DNA of 64,000 bases. It comes from Campylobacter concisus (GTDB taxonomy: Bacteria; Campylobacterota; Campylobacteria; Campylobacterales; Campylobacteraceae). Where the stretch lies: contig NZ_CP060705.1 in NCBI RefSeq assembly GCF_003048835.2, positions 248,001 through 312,000 of the forward strand. Direction: 5' to 3'. Shown here piece after piece: positions 38,530-47,565 of the stretch; position 1 is the first letter of the stretch, and the number at the start of each line of letters is the position of its first letter. The position numbers and the translations under genes are program-made. Under the pieces are notes generated by a model. The model saw only the letters and a list, made by a program, of their open reading frames with translations. It was not told the DNA's origin and made no database searches.

Positions 38530-38898
38530 ATGTGTTGTTTTGGGACTAGGATCTTTTTGCTGATGCTTATCACTGTTTTAAGCTTCGTTTTTGCTAGGCT
38601 TTGCCCTGTTTTGCCAGTCGTTGGCTACTACTTGATACTTGCAAATTTACTTGCCATTTTGATGTTTTCACTATTTTTTAAAGGGCTTTTGCCAAGCTTT
38701 GTAAAGGTAAATGCGATCCACTATTTTTCGCTAATTGGTGGCTTTTTTGGAGCATTTTTAACGATGCTTGCTTTTAAAAAGGTTGCAAAAGATAAATTTA
38801 CTCTAATAGAGCTCATTATTTTTACGCTTTGGGTGCTTATAATCGCCGTAGTCATCTTTAAATTTCAAACCATTCTTGACATTTTTAGGGGAATTTAG
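38530..38898 (+). CDS. DUF1294-like small membrane protein
   Basis: A 122-residue protein with about four helices and the pattern SLIGGFFGAFLTMLAFKKVAKDKF typical of DUF1294. The ATG at 38530 follows AAAAGGACGGGCG; the frame open from 38458 extends into the divergent promoter region. It ends just before the next gene with no gap, so the two are co-transcribed. Function unknown. Confidence 0.7.
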   Translation: MCCFGTRIFLLMLITVLSFVFARLCPVLPVVGYYLILANLLAILMFSLFFKGLLPSFVKVNAIHYFSLIGGFFGAFLTMLAFKKVAKDKFTLIELIIFTLWVLIIAVVIFKFQTILDIFRGI

Positions 38899-39306
38899 AT
38901 GGATGAGAGGATAGTTAAATTTTTAAAAAAGATGCATCTTGCAAGCGTTTGCACCATTGATGATGGAGGTCAGCCTTACGCTTTTAGCGCGTTTTACGCC
39001 TTTGATGAGCTAAATTTTTGCCTTTTGCTAGCTAGCTGCGATGAGAGCTCGCATGTTAAATTTTTAAAAAACTCAAAGCTTGTTGCTGGCACGGTCGCTC
39101 TTGATACAAAGATCGTTGGCAAGATAGAGGGCGTACAGTTTCAAGGAGCGATGAGAGAGGCTAGCGAAAGTGAGCGAGAAATTTACTTTAAAAGATTTTT
39201 TTACGCAAAAGCGATGGATCCAAAAATTTGGTCTATAAGCCTTGAAAAGGTTAAATTTACGAGCAACACTCTAGGTTTTGGCAAGAAAATTTTTTGGCAA
39301 AAGTAG
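38899..39306 (+). CDS. Pyridoxamine 5'-phosphate oxidase-like flavin-binding protein (YhbP-like)
   Basis: A 135-residue split-barrel protein. The pattern LASVCTIDDGGQPYAFSAFYAFDELNF, followed by HVKFLKNSKLVAGTVA and KIEGVQFQGAMREA, is that of the PNPOx-like/YhbP family, which binds FMN, F420 or heme. The substrate is unknown. It directly abuts the preceding membrane gene. Confidence 0.75.
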   Translation: MDERIVKFLKKMHLASVCTIDDGGQPYAFSAFYAFDELNFCLLLASCDESSHVKFLKNSKLVAGTVALDTKIVGKIEGVQFQGAMREASESEREIYFKRFFYAKAMDPKIWSISLEKVKFTSNTLGFGKKIFWQK

Positions 39307-39354
39307 CTAAAAATGCATAATATTTTCGTGTTAGCTTAAAAGATGCTCTTTCTT

Positions 39355-39377
39355 AAGGCGTTCAGAATAACGCTTTT
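39355..39377 (+). terminator. Hairpin after the PNPOx-like gene
   Basis: AAGGCGTT and AACGCTTT form an 8-bp stem with one G-T pair around a CAGAAT loop, followed by TTTT overlapping the stem end, about 50 bases after the stop. It is a weak intrinsic terminator candidate. Confidence 0.45.
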
Positions 39378-39388
39378 ATGAAACGAAA

Positions 39389-39400
39389 GGTACATGTACC
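39389..39400. promoter_or_regulatory. Perfect 12-bp palindrome GGTACATGTACC upstream of the adhesin gene
   Basis: GGTACATGTACC lies about 200 bases before the adhesin start, in an otherwise AT-rich gap. A perfect GC-containing dyad in such sequence could be an operator, but no matching regulator is known to me. Confidence 0.3.
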
Positions 39401-39564
39401 ATATAAAAATTTTTTTTAAAATTTTTTACACAAAAGTTACACAAAATGCCTTTTTTAGGGGGAATTTTAAAAATATTAAAGTGTGATAAAAGAGTATTAA
39501 ATAACTAAAAATAAACTTAAATTTACCCAAATTTTACTTAATATCCCCAGCCTTACTCTTATTA

Positions 39565-39570
39565 TATAAT
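39565..39570 (+). promoter_or_regulatory. -10 box of the adhesin gene
   Basis: TATAAT in ATTATATAATCG lies 30 bases before the start codon; an AAGGAG site is six bases before the ATG. This gives a short leader of about 20 bases. Confidence 0.55.
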
Positions 39571-39599
39571 CGCCGAAAAAATTATATAAGGAGAGTTTT

Positions 39600-42500
39600 A
39601 TGGCTAAAGAAGCGGGTGTAGTAAAATCGCTAAGTGGCAAGGCGGTCGCAGTTGATCAAAACGGAAACGAGAGAGAGCTAAAAGTTGGCGACATCGTTTA
39701 TATGGGTGAGAGTGTCAAAACTAGCGATGCAGCCGACAAAGTAACTATTGTTGCAAATAACGGCAAAGAGCTAACTGTACTAGGTAGTGACACGCTTTCT
39801 TTAAATCCAAATACGATAGGTGCTGAGGGCTTAGCTGATATAAGCGCTTTGCAAAATGCTATTTTAAATGGCGGTGATCTAACAAAGCTTGAAGAGACTG
39901 CTGCTGGCGGTAACGCTGCTGCTGGTGGTGGAGATGGCGTTAGCCTTGGCGAAGCTAGATTTGCTGAGGGTGGTCACTACTCTAACATCAATGAAACTTA
40001 TAGAAATTTAACTGATACGAACAGAGCTTTTGCTTCATACGATAGCCCAATAGGTGGCTACAATGATGGCAACGATGGTGATAATGGTGCAAACACTAAT
40101 ATAATCCCAGGCACACCAACTGTTAAATTTCTCTATGACTTTGATGGAAACCACACTTTAAGCAGAGTAGAGCATGGAAATGATACAAATATAAATACAT
40201 CTAAAGTTCTTATCACAGTACCAAATGACGGCACAGTAAGAGCTGGTGATATACTAAAAGTCACTGTAACTGATCCAAATGGTAATGAAACTACAACAAA
40301 CATAACCATCACTCCAGCTATCATAACTAATGGCTATCCTATAGACGCACCTGTAGAGCCAGGTAAAAACTCAAAAGTAGAAGCAAGTGTTACAAATTTC
40401 CAAGGTAACACTGGTGGTAGTAGTGAAGATCACGTAACTCCTACAAAATCAAGCGTAAGCGTTGAATTTACAGAAGATAGAAATAACGATAAATTTTTAA
40501 CTTATACAGAAAACAACAATGACAGCAAACAAAATGAGTCGCCAGTACTTATAAAAGTAAGTGATGTTATCATTGGAGATAAACTTCACATTAAACTAAC
40601 AAAACCAGATGGTAAAACTGAAAATAAAGAAGTTGCTATCGATCAAGATATAATCAATAATGGCTATAAGATAGATAATATGCCAGTTGCTGAGGGTAAA
40701 GTTTCAAAAGTAGATGCTTATGTTACTGATAGTACAAACTCTAACACTTGGAAGAGCGAAGTAGCAACTGATGATGTTACTCCAGATGTAAGACTAACTT
40801 TAACATTTACTGAAGACCACGATAATGATGGCGGTATAGATGACTGGGAAAATAGCAAAGATGGAAACTTTAGAAGCACAACTGTCGAAGTAACACTTCC
40901 AAAGGATGTTGTAGCAGGCGATAAAGTTGTTATAACTTACACTGATCCACTAACAAAACATGATACAACAAAAATAGTGCCTCTTACACAAGCAGACGTT
41001 GATAACCATAAGGTAAATACATCTTTACCAGTATTCCCTGACGTATGGAACTATGCAAGTGCTCATGTCGTAGCTGCAGATGACACACAAAAGAGTGCAG
41101 AGTCTAATAAAGACAATGTAATACCTATCGGTAGAAACATGGAGATAAAATTTATAGAGCAAGATACTCTTCATGAAATTTCAAGACAAGAGAGTATGGA
41201 CGAGCATGAGGTAAATGAGACAACAGCTCTTATAAGACTTCCAAACAAAATAGATAATGGTGATATAGTTACACTTACTATAAACGAGCCTACAAATGGC
41301 GTTTATACAAGAAATTTCACTATAAATATGAATGATAAAGGTGAGGTAACAAGTATAACTGAGATTGGCAATGGCGGACAAAATTTCCCATTGACGAAAG
41401 AGAGCTTTAATCAATACTCATTTGAAGTACCAGGATTTGATTTAAGGCACGGACAAGATACCACTATCAAAGCTAGTATCACAAACATGACACCAGGCAG
41501 ACACAATACATATATAAATGAGCCAGAAGTTTCAGCTAGCTTAGAGCATGTAAAAGCACCTGAGGTTATCTTTGATGAGGCACATAACTCAAAAACTATG
41601 AGCAGAAAAGATTCAGCTGCTGATGGTGATGAATTTAATACAACTGCAACTATCAAGATCCCTAAAAATGCAGTAGATGGCGATAGGATCGAAGTTAAGA
41701 TCACTGAGCCACAACTTGATGGTACAACTAAAGATAGAACGCTTAAATTTAATGTTCATAAAGATGCTTCAGGCGTTAAGATAACAGATGAGCATGGCAA
41801 TGACGTAGCAGTAAGCGACAACGGCTTTAAAATTTCTCATGTTGGTACATTAACAGGAGCTGAGACTAAAATTTCAGCTACTATCATCGATAAAGATGAT
41901 GTTCAAAGTGCTACTGGAACAAATAGCGTAAGCGTAACAGAGCTTGATGACTCTGGAATTTTCTTTGGTGAAGACGTTGATGCTAATACATCTATCACAA
42001 GAGATGAGAGCATGAAAGATCATGATCTTCATAAGACTGATCTAAAAGTAAAAGTGCCAAATAACGTGATAACTGGCGACAAGATGATACTTGAGGTTAA
42101 AGCTGATGGCAGCAAAACTTTAGAAAAAGAATTTACTATCACAAGAAATGGCAATAGCATTACTCTAACAGATGGCACTGATACTATAACAGCTGATAGT
42201 GATAATAAAATCACAGTACCAGGCATAGTAATAGGTGAAGGTAAAAATACTGAGGCTCAAGCAACATTTACAGATGCTAAAAACCATGCTAAAACTATAG
42301 TAACAAACCATGCTACCCTTGAAAAGCTTCACGATGATATGACTGTTATATTTAAAGAGGATGCAGACTTTAACGGAATTTTAAATAAAGATGAAGCTAC
42401 AAAAGACAGCAATGGCGATGTGGTAAATACAACAATAGCTACCATAAAACTACCAAGCAACGTTGTAGATGGCGACGTGTTAAAGATAACTACAAGCATA

Positions 42501-44618
42501 GAAAATGGCGCACCAACTACTACAAGCCATACTATCCACAAAGACGCTCAGGGTAACATCACAGTAGATGGTCTAAATGTAGTTGGCAATAAAGCTGTTG
42601 AGTATACAGTACCGTTACAAGAAGATAAAACAAGCAAGGTAAGTGCAACAGTTAGCGATGCAACAGGCGTTGATAAGGTAAAAGCTGGTAGCGATATCTT
42701 ACTTGATGCTGATGGTAATGGTGGTACAAATTTCTATGTACTTATCGATGAGGACAAAGATAGAAATGGCAAACTAAGCAGAGATGAGGCAAACTCAGAT
42801 GGTAAGGTTAAAGAGACATCTGCAACCGTATCTCTACCAAGTGGTAACCTACATGCAGGTGATACATTTACTGTAAAAGTAAATGGTGTGCCAACTACAT
42901 ATGAAGTAACTAGCAACAATAGCCACGTACTAACGATAAAAGATGCAGCTGGAAACAATGTGTCTTTAGCACCAGGCAACCTACTAAAGATACCTCATAT
43001 CGCTGTAAGCGTTACAAATCCTGCTAAGGTTGAAGTAGAGATACCTAATGTCACACCTAAATCAGCAGAGGCGAAACTAGAGCCTATAGACAATAACGAG
43101 CTAAGCGTAATTTTCAACGAAGATAATGCTAATAGAAACAATGAGCTAAGCAGAGATGAGGCTATATCAGACAATAACCTAAAAACTACAACAGTAAGCG
43201 TAAAAGTGCCTTACAATGTTGTAACAGGCGATCACGTAAAAGTTGAGTATGTTGATCCAAATACTGGCACCCCAGGAAGTAGAGAATTTAAAATAACTAA
43301 AACAGCAGATGGTAAAATCACTGCTACTGATATAAATAGTGGAGCAGAACAAAATATCACAAAAACTAACACCATAGAAGTAGATAGTGTCCCTATGAAG
43401 CCAGGCGAGAAAACAAAAGTAGATGCGACTATAACTACTCAAGATGATCAAACAGCACATGCTGACGCAGAGGCAAAACTAGCACAGCTAAGCAGCAAAG
43501 GTCTAAGTGTAAGCATAGCTGCTGATGCAAACGACAATGGCACTATCACAAGAGATGAGGCAAGTAGCAATACTTCAAAAGTAAGTGTATCTCTCCCTGG
43601 TAGCGTAATAGCTGGCGATAGCATAAAAGTTGAGATCACAAATGCTGGTAGCACAACGCCTGTGACTAAAGAATTTAAAGTTCTTAGCAAAGATCCACTT
43701 GGCAATATCGTACTAGAAAATCAAGCTAATCACAGCCAGTTCACTCTTGAAAATGGCAAACCACTTGAGCTTGATGCAGCTATCGCGGTAGGACAAGAGA
43801 CAAAAGCAAAAGTCACTCTATCTGATGGAACAACTACTGTAAGCGCAGAAGATCATGCAAAAGTCGAGATGGACGCTATAAGAGGTATGCAGTTTGTTGA
43901 AGACGGCGATAGAAACGGACATCTATATGGCTATGAAAACTTTGGCGATAACAACAAAACTCAAGATACAACGCCAGTTAAAATTTATGTTAGCGATGAT
44001 GCAAGAGCGGGCGATACAGTTGAGATCAAATATACTGATCCAGACAATCACGCTCAAACAAAGACAGTAAATCACGTGCTAACAGCAGATGATATGAGTA
44101 AAGGTGTATTTGATCAGCTACTAGACATCAACGCAAGATCAGCTTATGATCTAAAAGTAGATGCTACGCTTAAAACTCCAGGCGGTCTTGTAAATAAAAC
44201 TCACAGCGATACGCTTCGCATAGAGCTTGAAGACTTTAGAATGGATTATGATCCAAGCAAAGTGATGAAAGGTGGAGAGGGCACATCTGATACGATCGTC
44301 TTTAGAGATACTTCTCACGTAGATCTTAGCGGCGTTACTGACCTTAACACAAAAGTTGAGAGCATCGAAAGGATCGAGCTAAAAGGCAACTCTGAGATCA
44401 AATTTGACGCAAAAGATATCTTTGCTATGACTGATAACATCAACACTATCCTTAAGATAAGAGGCGATAGCACTAGCAAGGTAGATATAAAAGGTAAGTG
44501 GCATGAAGATTCAACAGTAAATGCTGACTTTGGCTCAAAAGGCTACACAAGCAACGATACTGTAAATGGTCAAACAGTACATATTATCATTGAAGATAAG
44601 ATCCAAACAGACCTATAA
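39600..44618 (+). CDS. LapA-like giant repeat adhesin, type I secretion substrate
   Basis: A 1672-residue protein without a Sec signal. Residues 1-100 match the LapA retention module (EAGVVKSLSGKAVAVDQNGNER, KVGDIVYMGESVKT), which lodges the protein in the outer-membrane TolC-like pore. T100-A-A-G103 is the motif cleaved by LapG. After a Gly/Asn-rich linker come eleven repeats (residues 174-1546). The C-terminus (GGEGTSDTIVFRD, VDLSGVTDLNTKVESIERIEL, DIFAMTDNINTILKI) is the type I secretion target domain. Such adhesins hold cells in biofilms while cyclic-di-GMP is high. No secretion ABC/MFP genes, LapD or LapG lie in this window. An own promoter and hairpins flank it. Confidence 0.9.
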   Translation: MAKEAGVVKSLSGKAVAVDQNGNERELKVGDIVYMGESVKTSDAADKVTIVANNGKELTVLGSDTLSLNPNTIGAEGLADISALQNAILNGGDLTKLEETAAGGNAAAGGGDGVSLGEARFAEGGHYSNINETYRNLTDTNRAFASYDSPIGGYNDGNDGDNGANTNIIPGTPTVKFLYDFDGNHTLSRVEHGNDTNINTSKVLITVPNDGTVRAGDILKVTVTDPNGNETTTNITITPAIITNGYPIDAPVEPGKNSKVEASVTNFQGNTGGSSEDHVTPTKSSVSVEFTEDRNNDKFLTYTENNNDSKQNESPVLIKVSDVIIGDKLHIKLTKPDGKTENKEVAIDQDIINNGYKIDNMPVAEGKVSKVDAYVTDSTNSNTWKSEVATDDVTPDVRLTLTFTEDHDNDGGIDDWENSKDGNFRSTTVEVTLPKDVVAGDKVVITYTDPLTKHDTTKIVPLTQADVDNHKVNTSLPVFPDVWNYASAHVVAADDTQKSAESNKDNVIPIGRNMEIKFIEQDTLHEISRQESMDEHEVNETTALIRLPNKIDNGDIVTLTINEPTNGVYTRNFTINMNDKGEVTSITEIGNGGQNFPLTKESFNQYSFEVPGFDLRHGQDTTIKASITNMTPGRHNTYINEPEVSASLEHVKAPEVIFDEAHNSKTMSRKDSAADGDEFNTTATIKIPKNAVDGDRIEVKITEPQLDGTTKDRTLKFNVHKDASGVKITDEHGNDVAVSDNGFKISHVGTLTGAETKISATIIDKDDVQSATGTNSVSVTELDDSGIFFGEDVDANTSITRDESMKDHDLHKTDLKVKVPNNVITGDKMILEVKADGSKTLEKEFTITRNGNSITLTDGTDTITADSDNKITVPGIVIGEGKNTEAQATFTDAKNHAKTIVTNHATLEKLHDDMTVIFKEDADFNGILNKDEATKDSNGDVVNTTIATIKLPSNVVDGDVLKITTSIENGAPTTTSHTIHKDAQGNITVDGLNVVGNKAVEYTVPLQEDKTSKVSATVSDATGVDKVKAGSDILLDADGNGGTNFYVLIDEDKDRNGKLSRDEANSDGKVKETSATVSLPSGNLHAGDTFTVKVNGVPTTYEVTSNNSHVLTIKDAAGNNVSLAPGNLLKIPHIAVSVTNPAKVEVEIPNVTPKSAEAKLEPIDNNELSVIFNEDNANRNNELSRDEAISDNNLKTTTVSVKVPYNVVTGDHVKVEYVDPNTGTPGSREFKITKTADGKITATDINSGAEQNITKTNTIEVDSVPMKPGEKTKVDATITTQDDQTAHADAEAKLAQLSSKGLSVSIAADANDNGTITRDEASSNTSKVSVSLPGSVIAGDSIKVEITNAGSTTPVTKEFKVLSKDPLGNIVLENQANHSQFTLENGKPLELDAAIAVGQETKAKVTLSDGTTTVSAEDHAKVEMDAIRGMQFVEDGDRNGHLYGYENFGDNNKTQDTTPVKIYVSDDARAGDTVEIKYTDPDNHAQTKTVNHVLTADDMSKGVFDQLLDINARSAYDLKVDATLKTPGGLVNKTHSDTLRIELEDFRMDYDPSKVMKGGEGTSDTIVFRDTSHVDLSGVTDLNTKVESIERIELKGNSEIKFDAKDIFAMTDNINTILKIRGDSTSKVDIKGKWHEDSTVNADFGSKGYTSNDTVNGQTVHIIIEDKIQTDL
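39897..39908 (+). other. TAAG motif: putative LapG cleavage site in the adhesin
   Basis: Codons 100-103 encode Thr-Ala-Ala-Gly at the end of the retention module. In Pseudomonas LapA the periplasmic protease LapG cuts between the two Ala of such a motif at about residue 108. Position and sequence both agree. A cognate protease gene is not in the window. Confidence 0.7.
40119..44237 (+). repeat. Eleven degenerate tandem repeats of about 110-140 residues in the adhesin
   Basis: Repeats begin near residues 174, 286, 397, 513, 654, 784, 913, 1045, 1168, 1302 and 1429. Each opens with a strand and an acidic loop of the type FxEDxDxNGxLxRDEAxxD, then VxVxxPxxVxxGDxVxV...EFTI...VPGxxxGxxTKVxAxxxD. 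The acidic loop resembles an EF-hand-like calcium loop and is best preserved in repeats 7, 8, 9 and 10. Repeats have diverged enough at the DNA level that no long identical runs are obvious. Confidence 0.85.
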
Positions 44619-44626
44619 TCCCAGAA

Positions 44627-44653
44627 AGTGAGTGCGCTTTAAGCACTCACTTC
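44627..44653 (+). terminator. Hairpin after the adhesin gene
   Basis: AGTGAGTGC and GCACTCACT form a perfect 9-bp stem with a 7-base loop, eight bases after the adhesin stop. The tail is TCACTTACC rather than a T-run, so it may stabilise the mRNA end as much as terminate. Confidence 0.6.
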
Positions 44654-44727
44654 ACTTACCTAACTTCAAATTTACATCATTTTTTAAGCCTTATTTTACT
44701 AATATCACCCCTTTTAAAGGAGAAGAC

Positions 44728-45321
44728 ATGAAAAATTTAATAGCCATAGTTGTGGTCATCGCCGCACTTGTTTTTGGCGCTTTCAAATACGCAAATTCAT
44801 TTGTAGTGCTTGATGAAAACACCAACGAGAAGTGGTCTCAGGTGCTAAATCAATACAAAAGAAGAGCCGATCTCGTGCCAAATTTAGTTGAAACTGTAAA
44901 AGGCTACGCAGCCCACGAGCAAAAGGTCTTTGAAGACGTGGCAAATGCAAGAAGCAAGAGCATGCAAGTAAGCATCGATGCAAGCAGTCTTAGCGACGAG
45001 GCAAAGGTTAAAGAATTTATGGCAGCTCAAGGTCAGCTAGGCTCTGCGCTTGGTAGGCTAATGGCAGTTAGCGAGAGCTATCCAGAGCTAAAAGCAAATC
45101 AAAATTTCCTCTCACTCCAAAGCCAGCTTGAAGGCACAGAAAACCGCATAAGCGTAGCAAGACGCGACTACATCGAGGCTGTAAAAGAGTATAACGTAGC
45201 CCTTAGAAGCTTTCCAGGTAAATTTATAGTAGGCATTTTCTACCCAGAGATGAAGCCAAAACAAGGCATCGAGGTTAGCAGCGAAGATATGAAAAACCCA
45301 AAAGTTTCGTTTGAGAAATAA
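44728..45321 (+). CDS. lemA: LemA family protein
   Basis: A 197-residue LemA protein. It has one N-terminal membrane helix (LIAIVVVIAALVFGAFKYANSF), then a four-helix bundle with the signatures WSQVLNQYKRRADLVPNLVETVKGYA and ENRISVARRDYIEAVKEYN. The ATG at 44728 follows AAAGGAG. LemA and TPM-domain genes are often paired, as here, where the stop and next start share one base. Its biochemical function is unknown; it lies in the inner membrane with the bundle outside. Confidence 0.9.
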   Translation: MKNLIAIVVVIAALVFGAFKYANSFVVLDENTNEKWSQVLNQYKRRADLVPNLVETVKGYAAHEQKVFEDVANARSKSMQVSIDASSLSDEAKVKEFMAAQGQLGSALGRLMAVSESYPELKANQNFLSLQSQLEGTENRISVARRDYIEAVKEYNVALRSFPGKFIVGIFYPEMKPKQGIEVSSEDMKNPKVSFEK

Positions 45322-46178
45322 TGAAAAAAATCATTAGTCTTTTGCTCTTTGCATTTAGCTTTTGTTTTGCTCTAAATTTCAATGAGCAGATCAACGATGA
45401 GGCCCATATCTTTTCACAAAGCCAAAGAGATGAGCTTTTAAATTTAGTGCAAAATTTCGAGCAAAACAGCACCACACAAATCGCCATAGTGACTTTAAAT
45501 TCGCTTGAAAATAAGAGCATCGAAGATCTATCGCTTGAAATAGCTAGAGGCTACAAACTAGGTCAAAAAAAAGATAGCAACGGCGTGCTTTTGGTGGTCG
45601 CTCCAAATGAGAAAAAGGTCCGCATCGAGGTTGGATACGGACTTGAAGGGATGCTAACTGATGCCATCTCGAGCCAGATCATAAATAGCGTGATGATACC
45701 TCAGTTTAAAAATGGCAAGATGAGCGAAGGCGTGAAAGAGGGCGTTTTAGCGATCATAAAAGTGGCTAGCGGCGAGGAATTTAGTAGCAAAACTAGCCTT
45801 AGCGACTTGCCTTTTGGCGTGTTTGCCTTTTTTGCTGGCATGCTCTCTTGTTTTGCCTCTGTGATCTTTGGCAAATTTTTTATGCGAACTGGCTTTAGTA
45901 CGTGCTTTGCTGGGCTTGTATCAACCGCACTTGAGCAGGGATTTGGCGTGCAAAACTACCTTATCATTTTTGGCGTTTTTGCCTTTATATTCGCTGTATT
46001 TTTCTTTATTTTAAAAGACGTTTTTAAGAGAAATAGCCAAGGTGGCTCTTTGCCAATGGGTTTTAGGCGCGATAATTCAGGCTCAAATGGTGGCGGTCGC
46101 TCAAGTAGTGGCAGAGGAGGTGGCTTTAGTGGCGGCGGCGGTGGTTTTGGCGGAGGCGGAGCCAGCGGCAGCTGGTGA
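45321..46178 (+). CDS. TPM-domain (YgcG-like) membrane protein with Gly-rich tail
   Basis: A 285-residue protein with a signal peptide (MKKIISLLLFAFSFCFA) and a periplasmic TPM domain (residues about 20-150: FNEQINDEAHIFS, TQIAIVTLNSLENKSIEDLSLEIA, KKVRIEVGYGLEGMLTDA). Two or three membrane helices follow, near 165-235, then a Ser/Gly-rich end (GRGGGFSGGGGGFGGGGASG). This is the classic YgcG/LemA-partner layout. Start overlaps the lemA stop (TAATG). Confidence 0.9.
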   Translation: MKKIISLLLFAFSFCFALNFNEQINDEAHIFSQSQRDELLNLVQNFEQNSTTQIAIVTLNSLENKSIEDLSLEIARGYKLGQKKDSNGVLLVVAPNEKKVRIEVGYGLEGMLTDAISSQIINSVMIPQFKNGKMSEGVKEGVLAIIKVASGEEFSSKTSLSDLPFGVFAFFAGMLSCFASVIFGKFFMRTGFSTCFAGLVSTALEQGFGVQNYLIIFGVFAFIFAVFFFILKDVFKRNSQGGSLPMGFRRDNSGSNGGGRSSSGRGGGFSGGGGGFGGGGASGSW

Positions 46179-46354
46179 AATTTGGCTTCGCTTACCGCTT
46201 AGCTCAAATTTTAGAGCCGAAATTACTCGCTCACGAAATTTTAAAATTTGCCATTTTTCTTTGTAGAACAAAGGATCGTTTTATGGATTTTAGACCCAGC
46301 ATTTGCATATAAAAGATAAATTTCTTAAAATATGCCAAAAAATTAGGAGCAAAA

Positions 46355-47038
46355 ATGCTATCAGGCGAGCTACTTAAAAGCCATTTTGCTAAATTTGATC
46401 TAGCGGAAATGCTTAGTGGGTTTTTAGAGCAAAGTCATTTTGACAAAGAAAAATTTAAAGCACTTAGGCGAGATGGTTTTAAAAGCTTAGATAAGAGCCA
46501 AAGAGTGGAGCTTCTTAAAATAGCAGGTTTTAAGGCGTATCTTGACGCGAAATTTCAGGGCTTTTTGCGTGAGCTGATGCAAAGCAAGATCCTCGTTGTA
46601 AGCGGCGTGGAGTATAAATTTAGCGAGCTTGAAATTTACACCTGCTTTGATGCAAACACCTACAAAAGATCGTGCGAGGCTGGCGAAATTTACTTTCACA
46701 ACTTTGGTTTTGACATCTCTTTTAAGAGCGAGCCAGTGCTTTATGGTGGCATTTTGGTAAGGAGTTTAAAGGCATTAAAAGAGCGAAATTTCATCTTTGG
46801 ACCAAGAAAATGCGCCTTGCATATCTTAAATAGCAAAATAAGTAATTTAAATTTTGATCTAAAAGAGGCTGATTATAGAGAGGATGAGGTCGCTTTTACG
46901 CCAAGGATTAGATCGTTTAAAGATGAGATCGAGCTTAAAAATGACGCTTTAAGAGCGGTTAGTGGCGAGTTTAAAGAGGCACTTAAAAGCGCAAAAGAGT
47001 ATAAAAAAAGAGTTGAAAATGCCTATAAAAAGGGGTGA
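46355..47038 (+). CDS. Hypothetical protein preceding the phosphopantetheinyl transferase
   Basis: A 227-residue soluble protein without signal or membrane segments. It is helical at the N-terminus, has a central beta-rich part (ELEIYTCFDANTYKRSCEAGEIYFHNFGFDISF and GGILVRSL) and ends in a basic helix. The residue pattern recalls DNA-glycosylase-like hypothetical proteins, but I cannot place it. Its 3' end overlaps the transferase gene by 20 bases, so it may be the first gene of the polyene-type operon or merely upstream of it. Confidence 0.7.
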   Translation: MLSGELLKSHFAKFDLAEMLSGFLEQSHFDKEKFKALRRDGFKSLDKSQRVELLKIAGFKAYLDAKFQGFLRELMQSKILVVSGVEYKFSELEIYTCFDANTYKRSCEAGEIYFHNFGFDISFKSEPVLYGGILVRSLKALKERNFIFGPRKCALHILNSKISNLNFDLKEADYREDEVAFTPRIRSFKDEIELKNDALRAVSGEFKEALKSAKEYKKRVENAYKKG

Positions 47039-47540
47039 AATTTATCTTTTTATCGGCTTTGATGGTGCAAATTTTAGCCCTAAAATGCTAGATAGAAAAG
47101 AGCATAGAAAGCTAAAAAAATATCCAAATTTAGCAAATCAAAACTCATTTAAACTCTCTCGCTATTTAAAATTTAAAGCAAAAAAACGGGGCAAAATTTG
47201 CCTCTCTCACAAAGAAAATATCGCCGTTTTGGCTATCTCAAAAGAAAAAGTTGGCGTTGATGTAGAGGAGCTAAAAGAGCGAAATTTTGACGGAGTGATC
47301 AAATTTTGCTTTAACAAAAAAGAGAGCGAAATTTACGCAAATGCCAAAGACAAAATACAAAAATTTTATGAAATTTACACCGCAAAAGAGGCTGTTATAA
47401 AAGCCAAAAATTTAGCCTTTATCGACCTTGCTAGGGCTAAATTTGATGAGATGAATAGAAGATACTTGATTATTAATAATCTATTTATCATTTGCCTTGC
47501 ATTTAAGCATAGCAAAGATATAATTGTTAAATTTTTATGA
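47019..47540 (+). CDS. 4'-phosphopantetheinyl transferase
   Basis: A 173-residue Sfp/AcpT-like transferase. The Mg-binding GVDVEEL and the later FYEIYTAKEAVIKAKN (W/F-x-x-KEA) motifs are present. It loads the phosphopantetheine arm from CoA onto the serine of acyl carrier proteins, most plausibly the two carriers at 53.3-53.8 kb. The ATG at 47019 was chosen because MPIKRGEIYLFIG begins the fold; the frame open from 46962 lies in the preceding gene. Confidence 0.85.
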   Translation: MPIKRGEIYLFIGFDGANFSPKMLDRKEHRKLKKYPNLANQNSFKLSRYLKFKAKKRGKICLSHKENIAVLAISKEKVGVDVEELKERNFDGVIKFCFNKKESEIYANAKDKIQKFYEIYTAKEAVIKAKNLAFIDLARAKFDEMNRRYLIINNLFIICLAFKHSKDIIVKFL

Positions 47541-47565
47541 TTTTAGAACACTAAAAAGGTAAAAA

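Noticed and set aside
40133-43705. Minus-strand open frames inside the adhesin
   Set aside because: They arise from the low-stop composition of the repeats; residues are low-complexity Ser/Val and no starts look real.
39600-44618. LapD role for one of the GGDEF-EAL proteins in the window
   Set aside because: None shows a LapD-type periplasmic domain with HAMP between two helices. The paralogous pair has about nine N-terminal helices and the large one has PAS domains.
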